Below, in pieces: positions 23,341 through 34,377 of a stretch of DNA of 64,000 nucleotides (within the stretch, counting starts at the first letter, position 1; the number at the start of each line of letters is the position of its first letter). The notes beneath the pieces were generated by a model that did no database searches, was not told the DNA's origin, and was given only the letters and a program-made list of their open reading frames with translations. Source of the stretch: Isoetes taiwanensis (lineage: Eukaryota > Streptophyta > Lycopodiopsida > Isoetales > Isoetaceae); the NCBI GenBank assembly GCA_021234155.1, contig JAJEKV010000063.1, positions 1,090,947-1,154,946 of the forward strand, given 5' to 3'. The translations under genes were made by a program, and so were the position numbers.

Positions 23341-25160
23341 GGTTTGTGTCCTCGGACAAGAAGTTGCTCACAAATGCCTCGTGGGTTTCTAAATTAGCAC
23401 CTTTGGGAAATTGTCTATGAAGAGGGCATAAAAAACTCATGCACCACCTCAAAATAGCAAAAATCAATTAAGCTCCTCTCACGTGGCAGAATATATCGTT
23501 TTTAATACAATACTATACCAAAATTATAGTCCTAATCACTGCCAAAATACCCTCCCGCAATACAAAATGAATTGGGCACACTATATTGTGGCCAAAAAGT
23601 TTTAGAAGTTTAGACAACCATTTTTTACGTGGACAATTTAAATCATCGAGGGTACAAAACGTAGAATTAATTGTATGACGAAAAAAAAAAAAAAGATTTA
23701 GTAAAAGCCAGACAAGTCTAATGAACCATTTTGTACTCTTCTTAAGGTCATGCCTTGCACAAGATGCACATGGTGCACCTACTGGTCACCATCAACCTGT
23801 GAACCTAGTAAATAATACAATGGAAACATAACTTGTACATTTCGTACATAATAATCATGTGAAAAGAGCAAAAAAGATAGTCCTAGGTATGAACTATTTC
23901 CATTTGAATGGGATAATTGTAAAGAGATAGAGTCCTAGGTATGAACTTAAATAATCACAATAGAAGAAGAAGAAGAAGCAATTTTTACGTAATGCCACTT
24001 GGCAACATCCTTAGAATATATGACGCACACACTACTCTAACAATGTTTTGTGTAATTGTTGTAGATAATTAAAGTCTGCACATTGAAATCAAATTGTTGG
24101 CAAAAAGGTACCGCATAACAATAGGCCAATGGACATTAGGTGAGAGTAAAAAAAAAGTTTTGATGTGTGTTGTCAAAGACATTACTATTAAAAGGTCCAT
24201 GCCCCTTCCTTTCTTTCAGTTGGACTTTATTACTTTGTTCACAAGAATATTCAATTGATCCAGTGCAGTGCAGTATTGAATAATTGCAAATTAGTCCAAT
24301 GAACACGACATTGAATAGTTACGAATTAGTCCAATGAACACGACATGCCTCACTGGCTTATAGAATAAAAAAATAGTAGAGTGAACGATTTAGTTTATAT
24401 GCTACATGTTTTGATTTTATATATATACAAAGAACTCCACATGTTGACAAAGGTTAGTATCTTATGACGTGATGATCGTGCAATTTAACTACACCTACCC
24501 AACATCATGAGACAGACAATTTTTTGTTGCTTTCATGACAAGATAGAGAGACGACAATGGCTAACATGGCAAGTCTTAGATGCACAAAGAACATGCTAAA
24601 CTAGTTTCTAATTTTGGGGCAGCAGATCGTGTAAGAGTTTCATTTGTGTGCTAGAAAAGTAACCAAAAATAAAAAAATTATGAATAGAATATTGTATATA
24701 ATGCAGAGTTAGCCACGTCTGCTCTGCTGCCGACATTTATGACTGGGTCCAAAAAGAATATCAGATATCATCCTTTTATGATGAATCTACGCCACATGAA
24801 AGATGATGTGGTCAGAGAATAACATCCCATGTCTGGGTTTTGTCTAGAGTGAGGGGCAGTCAAAATGCAAAAGCATCCCATGTTCGACTTTAGAAGGTGT
24901 CACATCCGGGGAGTACGTGCGAGTGTGCGCGGAACTCGCAGGTCGATTGTTATTATTATTGATTGTAAAAGCAATGCCTAGTGCATCTTTTGTTCTTTAA
25001 AGATGAATAAACAAATAAATAAAATGGACGTGGGCATGGGACGTGGATGGGCTAGAATTGCAGGAAAGGCTATAGGCAAGAGTGCTAAAAAGGAGAAATG
25101 GAGTATGGTAGAGTGTTCGTTCAATGAAACAATCTTTGGAGTGTGTGGATGTGCGTGTGC
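23341..25160. other. Intergenic AT-rich spacer
   Basis: No gene recognised. It holds small local duplications, for example 'attagtccaatgaacacgac' twice at 24,290-24,350 and 'gtcctaggtatgaact' twice near 23,880 and 23,931. Confidence 0.5.
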
Positions 25161-25162
25161 GC

Positions 25163-25390
25163 GTGTGTGAATCTACATGACGTGTATTTGCGTGTATGTG
25201 AGCCTTACGCGTTGGAGCCAATGCAGCCGGCGTGGAGGTGACGTGGCGAACACGTCAGCAAGAAGGTGACGTGTGTGAATCTACCTTGTGTGTATTACGT
25301 GTATTTGCATGTATGTGAACCTTACCTTTGGGAAAAGAAGGGGCAACTGCAGCTGACGTGAAGTACACGTCAGCAAAAATGTGACGTGGC
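25163..25390 (+). promoter_or_regulatory. Tandem ACGT-rich repeat upstream of PTEN
   Basis: A 108-base unit beginning 'gtgtgtgaatctac' at 25,163 repeats at 25,271. The two units hold about eight ACGT cores, several as TGACGTGG or CACGTCA, for example at 25,178, 25,239, 25,251, 25,267, 25,354 and 25,382. These are the core recognition elements of plant bZIP factors (TGACG and G/C-box types). The block lies 500-750 bases before the PTEN coding region. A regulatory role is inferred from position and motif density. Confidence 0.45.
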
Positions 25391-25907
25391 GACTTCGAGA
25401 AGGGTCCACAGTGCCGTGTCTTGGTTGGTGTTGTTGATGAGTGCGGACATAGAAGAGAAGATCGGGCCCCAAATTTTGGGCACCCAGCTCAAAAACCACC
25501 CGATCCGATTGCATCCCCGTCTCCGGCGCTTCTAATTCGAGATTACACACCCCTCCAGATCGGGTTTGCCTCTCACCCAAATTAGTATCTCTTTAAATCG
25601 GCATTTCGCCCACCAAAAAGCTTCTCTTTATACGCAATTTCGAATGTAGAGTGGCTCATAAGAGAACCCAATTCAATTCAGGGTTTGCGCTGTGGCAATA
25701 CAGACACAAATTGAGGGCAAACGGAAAGGGATGTTTAGAAGTGGAAAGAGGTATTGGAAGGGAAGAAAGGAATACATAGTTTATAAGGGCATTCCGAGTG
25801 GATTTAGATAGCAGCAAGATCTTTTGGCCCTGTCCAAGGGCATTAAATTTGCTTGGTTTTACAATTGAGGCACAACGGGGACTAATTTCTCAAAAACCGG
25901 GGTTGGG

Positions 25908-28499
25908 GTGCTGAGTGGAGGGAATACGAATGGAGGGCTGCTCAATGGAAGATTGCTTGAGCTGCTTGCCGGATCCCGTTATATACGCAGTTTGGTTTCA
26001 AAAAAGCGGCGGCGTCTTATGGCAGAAGGATATAGTCTAGACATGTCCTATATTACAGACCGCCTTATAGCAATGTCCTTCCCTGCTGAAGATATGACGG
26101 CCATGTATCGGAATCCCATGTGGCAGGTTCAAAAGGTGTTGGATTCCAAACATGGTCCTCATTACAAGGTTTGCCTTTGGAACCTAAATTTATTTGTTTG
26201 ATTGATGTTCAGGTCCATTTTCATTTATTTATGTAAGGATATGTGGAATTTGCAAGCTTGAGTATGAAGACTGTTGGATGTTACAAGTGTAGGGAGGTGT
26301 TAAGCAGATTCGGAGATTTATGTGCCAATTAATAACTCGTGTAATTCTTGAGTTCTCTTTGTTATAATTTGAAGCTTGCATTCCTTTTTCAGGTCTACAA
26401 TCTTTGCGAAGAGTCCACATATGAATGCACGAGATTTCATGGGCGAGTGGAGCATTTCCCATTTGATGATATGCATGTACCTCCTCTCATGTTGATGAAA
26501 TTATTTTGCGAAAACGTAGATGAATGGCTTAGTAGTGATCCAAGAAATGTGGCTGTGGTTCACTGCAAAGTAAGCATGCCTTCCTTTTTCTTCGTCCTGT
26601 ATCCTCCTTAGGTGGTTATTCTTTGCTAACAAGTGTGTTTGCAGGCAGGAAAAGGCCGGACAGGTTTGATGGTCTGTGCATATTTAATTTATAAAGGGAT
26701 GGCAGCAGATGAAGCTTTGCAGCTCTATGCAACACGACGCACATATGATAATGAAGGGGTACTTAAAAATTCTTTACAACTTCTTTTGTCAATTGCTGTT
26801 GAAGCTATTTACAAGGGCTCATGCAGAAGAATGGTTTTCCATGTAGGTTACTATTCCAAGCCAACGGCGCTACGTGCGTTACTGGAATAAATTGACTGTA
26901 CTTCCAAAAAATGGACAAACTCCTGAGTTCTGTCTTCCACCAGCAAAAAAAAGAGAATTGAGGCGTATACGCTTATATGATGTTGTTTCTACAAGCAATG
27001 TTCGTTTTGTTATTCAGGAGCTTAAAACGGTAGGTGCTCGAAGCAGCATACATTATCCTTTGTTTAGGTGGTAAACTGGATGGTACTAGTGAGCATTGCA
27101 TGCCTATCATCTTGCATGTCCTCTCTTCTTCAACATCTTCTGAAAAAACATTAGAAACCCATATTATCTCCCCTGATGTTATTTTGACACTAAGTAATCT
27201 TTGGAAATTTGAGGACTCCATGAAGGGTTGTCTGAGTTTGAAGCATTCCATCACTTAATCTCATTATAAGTTTATAATGAGCATTCTTTGAGTCAACACA
27301 AGAAGCACATTTATGATCCATAATGGGAATGTATGAGAAAGCAAATGCAAGGGCTTCTCATCTAAAAGCCATCGCTCTGTCCTACTCTGCCATAAACGAA
27401 TGAGCTAAGAATTTCAAGACTGGAATATCCAAGAGGCCGATATGAATATATCAACTATGTGCTATATTGCTGAGACTTTTGTTGGTTACTGCCTCTTGGC
27501 TTGTAACAGCTTTTATAATCTTTTGCAGGTGTGAGAGAAGCTCCATTCTTCGGACACAAAGGATCGTTGAAGCAATTGCTTCTTCTGAAGCTTCACAGCT
27601 CATTGTCAGGCGTCTCTTAGAGTATACACGCTCTGAGGTCTTTGTCATAACATTGGCCTCATTTTGTTCATATCACTAACAAAGCCATTTATGGGGAAGC
27701 AAACTATGAGTTGTAGGCTTTCACAATTTCGATGTGGAAATGTAGCATGTTGATTTAACTGTGTCATACCTTTGCTGGCCCAGCCTATTTACCTTCCCCG
27801 AAGAATCGAATTTTAAGTTTTCTTATAAAACATATAATATATCAGTTCATGTTTGACATGGTAGTAACGGATGCAATGCATTTTACAGGTCCCAGATCAA
27901 CTTTATTCACCTGCAATGGAAGTGGCATCTGGAAATTGCAAGCCTTTAGATAAAGGATTTTACAGAACAGTAAGCCCACGTTATTATTTATCCTTTTTGG
28001 GTAAGGATGGGGATGAGAAAATTGGAGAAGAGAAGAAACCTCATTTTGTTGTCCAAATGGATACGGAGAACCCATCACTCCATAAGAAACAATGCTTGGA
28101 TTATTATTTTGAGACTCCCTTGTTGGTATGTCTCAGTTTCTCGCAGACTAATGTTCTGTTTTACATCCGCCTAATAAAGTCTTGTGTGCTTGTGTCAGGT
28201 TACAGGGGACATCAGAGCTAATTTCTATGATCCTGGTGGATACCGCCTCTTTTATGCATGTTTCAATACTTTTTTTATTGTTAACAGCATGCTCCAGGTA
28301 CCTTTCGTCATTTCTCTTTTTATGCAGGACAATGACCATTCAGCTTCTCATCCATGTTATTATTTTCCATTCCCAGTTGGCTCGGACAGACCTGGACAAG
28401 GTTGGCCGTAGAGGAAAATCTATATGTGGGCCAAATTTCTGTGTTGAATTTCTTTTTGGCCCAGAACATGCAGTTAGCAATGTTAATGTGGATCCCTAA
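25908..28499 (+). CDS. PTEN1-like: PTEN-type lipid/protein phosphatase, seven exons
   Basis: Exons: 25,908-26,168, 26,393-26,569, 26,645-26,758, 26,847-27,029, 27,889-28,125, 28,199-28,297 and 28,377-28,499. All joins are GT..AG and all introns are phase 0. The model gives about 397 residues, close to plant PTEN1 (about 410). Residues 31-38 are a basic 'RSLVSKKRRR' lipid-binding-type segment. 'FPFDD' near 109-113 holds the general acid region. HCKAGKGR at 144-151 is the CX5R active site (Cys145, Arg151) with the lysines of 3-phosphoinositide phosphatases. A C2 domain follows from about 190, with conserved 'SPRYY', 'FVVQMDTE' and 'TGDIRANFYD'. It should dephosphorylate PtdIns(3,4,5)P3/PtdIns3P at membranes. 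No ATG precedes residue 38 in frame (stop at 25,866-25,868), so the first exon or one base is missing; Met at 26,019 would lose the basic segment. Otherwise intact. Confidence 0.9.
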
Positions 28500-29549
28500 T
28501 TCTAGCACCACCAGCATGCACTTTCGCTTGCTGATAAATCCATTGCATACTTGCAAGCTAAGCTTTGCAGGGTATGTACTTCTAGCACTATATGCTAGCC
28601 TAAGTTATGAGAAAAGTCTGTTGTACGGCCGCCACTTCCAAGCTGCACTTGACATAAAGAGCACACAATGGAAAGTTTGATTACTGGATTCTATTTTCTC
28701 TTGCTGTGTCCTTTGCTGTCAAGGCCTGCCAAGAACAGAATCAACATAACACTTGCCTGATGTATGCACCCTCAATTTATGCAAGCAATTTGCTCACCTG
28801 GTATAACATGAGGGTCAACAGATGACATTAGTTGTAGTATCTTTGAAGGCAAAATACAAATAAGCCTGTTTATTTTTTGTAAGATGCACTCGGATGTATT
28901 ATGCGAAGTCAACTGGTGTAGTCTATCCTGCAACTGTTCCAATAATTGCTATTTAAACTAATGCCCACTGGGGACATGACTTGATTGAATATATAAAAAA
29001 ACGGTATGTACAGGAGAAATAGTGTGCTATATATATTCTCTTAGCAATGGGTGTTCGGAAATTATTACGTTCTCGTAGACCTTAGAAGATTTGGAAATTT
29101 CATCAAGCTACATTTTTATCTTAGCGTGGGGATTGAATCAATAGTGGATCAGCTAGGAATAAGGGTCAAGGAAAGATTGTAAATAAAACATTTCTTTGGT
29201 GTAAAAGAGGTTATTTAAAATAGAAAGAATCATAAAAAAAATTTTATTGTTGATCGCGTCGATGGTTAATGTTGAACTTTTTTTATCCATTTCATCCAAT
29301 GGTTGAGATAATTATTTATATATTGATCTGCTATTTTTTGGTAAATTTGATCCATTCTTGCATGATCCACAATTGGCCCATGGTCCACTATTGGTGACCC
29401 CCCTAATCTAGAACCCACCGTTAGATTAGATTTATGGTTATAATCTAGAACCACATAAGGTTATCTACTCAATGGGGCATATAATCTATCAGCCTTTAAG
29501 ATTATCAACTCAAATGGTTTAGATTGGCAATAAGCTCCTAACAACGCTA
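28500..29549. other. PTEN 3' flank
   Basis: 3' UTR and spacer. AT-rich, no gene or repeat recognised. Confidence 0.5.
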
Positions 29550-30070
29550 CATGTGTTCACATCTGCGTGTAAGAAAACGCAGGCTCATCGCCTCCATTCA
29601 CACATCTGCGCGTGAAAAAGCGCAGGCTCATCGCCTCCATTCGCACAGGTGCCCACCATCTCTGAATTGAGACAGGCAGGTGGATTGAGAAGCCACGCTA
29701 GGATAAGCTTTGTCAGTACTGCCAGTCATAGAGGATGAATGTCACACTTTTAAGAGCTGCCTGGCATATAATCAGATCTGGGCACGCTACGCTCTCTTGA
29801 TCAGGCAGACCAGGCGCTACACATGACACTGAACACGACCTCAGTGCGTTCACTAGGATCATACATTCAGGAGGTCATGGATCTGAGGGCTCACATATGA
29901 CCACGGACAACCACGTGTATGTATATTTGTACAACTTGTCGGTGACCATATTGCCCGCAGTTTTCACTCGAAAACCTTTGGGGGGGGGAGTGGGTTTAAC
30001 CCGCAAGGAATACGCTGATGTGCTCCTGTATTGGGTCCCATAGGCCGATTGGCCCGTGGACGATAAAATC
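29550..30070 (+). mobile_element. LINE-C, 3' end of the LINE-A/B family
   Basis: Begins with a local duplication of 'aggctcatcgcctccattc' (twice within 29,580-29,645). It then matches LINE-B 51,716-52,240: 'aaaaagcgcaggctcat', the C-terminal 'GRWIEKP' and zinc-motif region 'QYCQ..IEDECHTF', and the 3' UTR. It ends 'GTGGACGATAAAA' at 30,069. Only about 0.5 kb remains, a strongly 5'-truncated insertion. Confidence 0.8.
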
Positions 30071-30104
30071 ATTCAATTCAATTCAATTCAATACAATTCA
30101 ATTC
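30071..30104 (+). repeat. (ATTCA)n microsatellite tail of LINE-C
   Basis: Six to seven pentamer units, one imperfect, directly after the LINE terminus. The pentamer differs from that of LINE-A and the unit differs from that of LINE-B. Confidence 0.85.
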
Positions 30105-30229
30105 TTAGATCATGGGCGATAACCCACTCGGCCTACTAGCCTCGCTAATTATATGACATTGCCTACTTGTGGAGAGGTTAATCGCCTCCTCCTCTTCCTT
30201 TATCATTGGAAAGAATATTATTTTAAGTT

Positions 30230-30720
30230 ACTTTTCTAAAAACCAAATGTGGAACTTTATGAAAATTTCACCTTATATTGCATGCCTTGAGATGGAACTG
30301 AGACCGCTAGCCTTCACTTTGCATTCTATCACCTAACATGGCTAGTTAGTTTGTATGAGGATGTCGATGGAGGTTATATTCTTCCTTCGGAGAAGAGATT
30401 AGCATTTTTAACATCCGGTTAGACCAATTTGAAGGTGAGATAATTTTATATTACAAATAGTGTAACTGGAATGCAAAAATAAAAAAATGAGGGAAGAAAT
30501 TCCCTAAACATCAGGCACCTTCAAGTAACCATGCATGATTAACATCGTTAGTCCAAATAGATATTTGAAAACATCTAAATACTTGAGATCTTGAGATTTT
30601 TATACATCTTAATGCGAGGCCGATGATGTGGATAAAGGGCGGTCGACTATCAAGACCAAATGGAGATAATTTAGGGTCAACACAATTAATGCTCAAGGAC
30701 GTGATACAAAATCAACCAAG
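30230..30720 (+). repeat. Dispersed repeat R2, copy 1
   Basis: Matches 44,100-44,600 in direct orientation. Shared blocks include 'cactttgcattctatcacct', 'aaacatcaggcaccttcaag' and 'aatgctcaaggacgtgatac'. The minus-strand frame that is open in copy 2 is frameshifted here by loss of one T in 'aaaaattctc' and shortened by nine bases further on. Confidence 0.8.
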
Positions 30721-30836
30721 GATAACTCTATGAAATTTTCACTTTATATTGTATATCATTTTTTTGAAGGGCGACAAATATATTGATCATTAAATTTTGA
30801 AAACAAATACATTAGTCTAAGATACATGTTTAAAAC

Positions 30837-32480
30837 CTAGAGGGAAAAACAGTCCCTCTGTGCAAAGCTACCTGAGAGCTTAGATAATCTATATATAGAA
30901 GAAGCATCTGATTCTAATTCTAAATCAGCAATATCAACTGCTGGAGCTCGTTTTTGCGGAACTGCCTTCTTAAGTGAAACATGCATCCAACCATCATTCT
31001 GACCCTTAACTTGTCCACTGCACTGGGTATACCCAACTGCACTGAAGACAAATGGAACAATTGCAGAAGAAGCTATTGGAGCTTCCACCAATGCAAAATG
31101 AGATTTCTCCATAGCGTATGATGCCACAACCACCATACTAGATTCCAGGCTGTCTTGCACACAAGATGTAGTCACGGGTGTAGTAAACGATACAATAGCA
31201 CATGATACCTCATCAAATGACATTGGCATTTAATACGCCTGAGGTAAAGAGGATACAAGAGCAGGAAAGAACTCACTGGAGGAGAAACAAAAGAAGATGC
31301 ACATATAGGAGAAGCGGTGACTGAAGTTGAAATTATAAGGAAAGTAGTAGCAGAAGAGGAAACAAGTGAAGGGATACCAGCAGAAGATGCAATATGTGGA
31401 TTCTTTAGGGATTGAACAATAGAAATTGGAGACACAGAATGTCTAATATGGGATCAAGGACTAGCAGATGAAAATGTATGCTTATTTGGAAACATAGATG
31501 CAAGTTCTAGACCATTTAACAAAGTGAAAGTTAACTTCTTGTAATAATTGCCACTTTTGACTATCACACCATCCGGGATATAGTGATCAACTAAAATAGA
31601 AACACATATGCGAAGCCCCTTAGGAATGGAGTGGGAAATGTGCATGCCCAATCCATTTGCAAGGATAGAGAACTAACATGGCATTTTAAGAGCTGAAACT
31701 GTACCAGGAGAAAAACTAGGAGTATATATTGATATAGGAGATATCCAGTGCCCATAGGATCCATTCCTCGAGAGACTAACGTTTCCACAGCATCAGCAGT
31801 ATTACACATGATCAAAAAGAAATTCTTACCCAACTTCTTCAAGGACTCACAAGCAGATAGACCAAGACGTGAGAGAGCCATCGCATAAGTCTCCTAAAAT
31901 CGAGAAAGCCACTAATATAATAACCAATAACATAGTGAGAGCCAAGTTCTCTACGTATTTAACATGAGATTCATGATTTATCTCAACTAAGGACACCCTG
32001 GAGACTGTAATATGAGCTACAATTTGTCTGGTGAAAAACATCATCTGAGGGGAGTTCTGAACCAAATTGATGTTACTTTGTCTTAAGCATCTCTAGAATA
32101 GAAGAATACTCTTCCTTACTTGTAGAAGATAAAATCTCAAGTGCAGCATCCTCGGAGCTAGTCGTATAGAACAAGAAGTATCTTTACGAATCCAATCAGA
32201 GAAAGATACTCGGGAGACCTTCTATACAGAATTTGAATCTTGCTAAGCTTGAGGAGCAGCAGACATGGAAGAAACCCTCTAGGAAATAGCAAGCCTATCA
32301 GGTAAAGTCTGCCTGGTTTCTATAGTTGTAGAATTGTCAGCATGATCTGAAGATTTTTTTAAAGGTGGAATATTGGGAGATGAATCACCGTCCAGAGGAT
32401 TAATATGAACAGAGGGAAAAGCCTGCTCAACATCACATGATGAATCAATCTGCATCAAGCCATTAAAAGATGGAACTACT
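30837..32480 (-). pseudogene. Possible LINE ORF1-like remnant
   Basis: A run of minus-strand frames: 32,065-31,847 with 'ARIVAHITVSRVSLVE'-type composition, 31,881-31,591, a Ser-rich frame at 31,435-31,172, and a 130-codon frame at 31,229-30,837 containing 'GQNDGWMHVSLKKAVPQKRA'. A 'dGW..V..KK' string after a Ser-rich part is seen in ORF1 proteins of some plant LINEs. No zinc knuckle was found and stops are many, so this is a weak assignment. Confidence 0.25.
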
Positions 32481-32504
32481 GGCATCGCCATAGTTACCGA
32501 AAGA

Positions 32505-32825
32505 GGGCCGAAACTGATAAGCCCAAATCTGGAACCTAATCTGAGTGTGGCATTCATTCGCAGTGGTGCCCTGTTGGCAACACTGATAAATCTTGTCCTC
32601 ATGCACCTCTGAAACTCATCTTCTTGCCTCAATTCGAAGGTGGTCTGCATCTGTGCAAATTGAAGCTATTAATCTGCAATTCTTCATGGGAACATGTGTC
32701 CATAGGTAGTTTTGTAGACCCAAGGTACATATGGGATTGATCTGGCGCTCGTACTGTACCATCTTAACTTGTTCTAGAGCACCAGCATCCTAAAGCTTGT
32801 TGAGGAAACAAGCATCAAGGTATTG
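32505..32825 (-). mobile_element. LINE-D, internal fragment of the LINE-A/B family
   Basis: Plus-strand sequence parallels LINE-A 18,250-18,590, with shared 'gtggcattcattc'/'catgacattcatcc' and 'gaagctat'...'ttcttcatggg' blocks. The minus strand reads 'KIYQCCQQGTTANECHTQ', the C-terminal zinc motif of the family with two substitutions. There is no 3' UTR or microsatellite tail, so the copy is broken on both sides. Confidence 0.65.
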
Positions 32826-34377
32826 TCAAGGGATCTGCAAGAGACTAGAGAACTTATTCTATCGATAGGTCCTCGCATAATTATTAGATCCAGTAGTTGC
32901 CAACTGCCCAATTGCAACAAGGTTATTACATATAACTTCTGGAATATTCTCCTCTATAGAGAATATTCTAGTGATAACATAGTCATTGGATATGCATATT
33001 GTTGCACCTCTGTTCTTGCACTCGATCTTCAACTGTGGTTCTTGGCATTAAAGATCTTTGTCGGGGCTGGAATCTATCCAAATAGAAACTAATATCGATT
33101 TAGAATGTATTAAGATGCGAAACAAAACAAGCCATTTTTACCTCTAAGTCGAAGAACAGATGAAAAAAGCAGGATCCGCAACTTGTCGAAAATCATATGG
33201 TCATACTAGCTATATAGAAAACTAAAAATCGACAAAAGAAAATCGAAATGGAAAAGCTCTCAGATCTTGCCGAACTGATGTGGAAAGGGCTGATTTTGAG
33301 CAACAGATAGATGACGGTTCTTGACGCACGCACCTGCGCCTGCGACTAAAGCGACAAGGGAGGAAGGGAATCGCCCTATTTTCCCAGTCCGGCACTGCTT
33401 CAGCCCAACAGCCTTTCTACATCATAGATATGAATGCTAGCAGGGAATTGGCATTTTATGGAGAATTTGTTTCCGTGAAATTCAAGAAGCGGGAGCAGCA
33501 TCAAGGCGGTTCTTTCTTGTTCTTTTGCTGGTAAGCCACTGAAGTGGCATTTTCTGCTCTTTAGCTTCAAAAGAAGCTTTATGTTTTTGCTTGGAATCTG
33601 GGATGGGCAGGCAAATCTCTAGTAACAGGTTTTAGGACAGATTCTTTAGTGCTGGAAATGCTAGTTTTTGTCTTTCTTTTTGGCTAAGACACATTGAAAT
33701 GGTGTATAAGATGCTTATAAGATGGAGCAGAAATTGCAGCAAAGCACAAATAAGTGATGTAGTTTCAGATTCTTGGATTAAACATTCTACCCAAGTTCTC
33801 TATCAATTTGTTTGTTTCCCTTCTTCTTGCTGTTTCTTTCTAGCAGAAAGTCCTTGATGATGTTTTGGATGATTAGAAAGATGCTTCTTGGACACTGGAT
33901 TCTTTTAGATTAGTATGGAAATATTGAAATTTGAATGGAAAGAGTAGAGGCAACAGGTTGTATGTCAGCTGCGCAAATAGGGATTAATTCAAGCACTCAG
34001 TTCTTTGATACTGCTATGCCAAGAACCTCATTTAACCAAAACAAGTACTGATGCTTGTTTGGTTATGCTTAAATACTGATATGTTTGAGTGAGAGCTTGC
34101 TCAATAACTGATGCTTGAGCTTAATTTTACTTTGCTTCTCTCATACATTTATGGAGCTGTCAGATATTTCCATTCTATTTGTCAATATCTTAGGAAGATT
34201 CATCTGAATTTTCTAAATGAGTACCATCATTCGGCAGCCTACAGGGCTTGTTTATGTATCATCATACATCTTCTGGTTACCAGGTAGGAAGGCTATTTGA
34301 GCTTCTCAAGTGCATCAGCTGGAGCAATTTGTAAATATTGCTCTCAGACATCTAATAAGTTTCTGCAAGAACGGGAT
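32826..34377. other. Spacer, no recognised gene
   Basis: A 34-codon frame from an ATG near 33,430 ends next to 'gtaagcc' and could be a first exon, but nothing supports it further. The last part, near 34,300, adjoins the second copy of the 3.9-kb repeat. Confidence 0.4.

Noticed and set aside
25908-25910. GTG as the PTEN start codon
   Set aside because: Plant nuclear genes very rarely start at GTG; kept only as the left limit of the visible frame, not as a start.
27451-27679. Protein-like frames inside the fourth PTEN intron
   Set aside because: The C2 domain reads continuously from 27,029 to 27,889 without them; inserting them would break known PTEN alignment.
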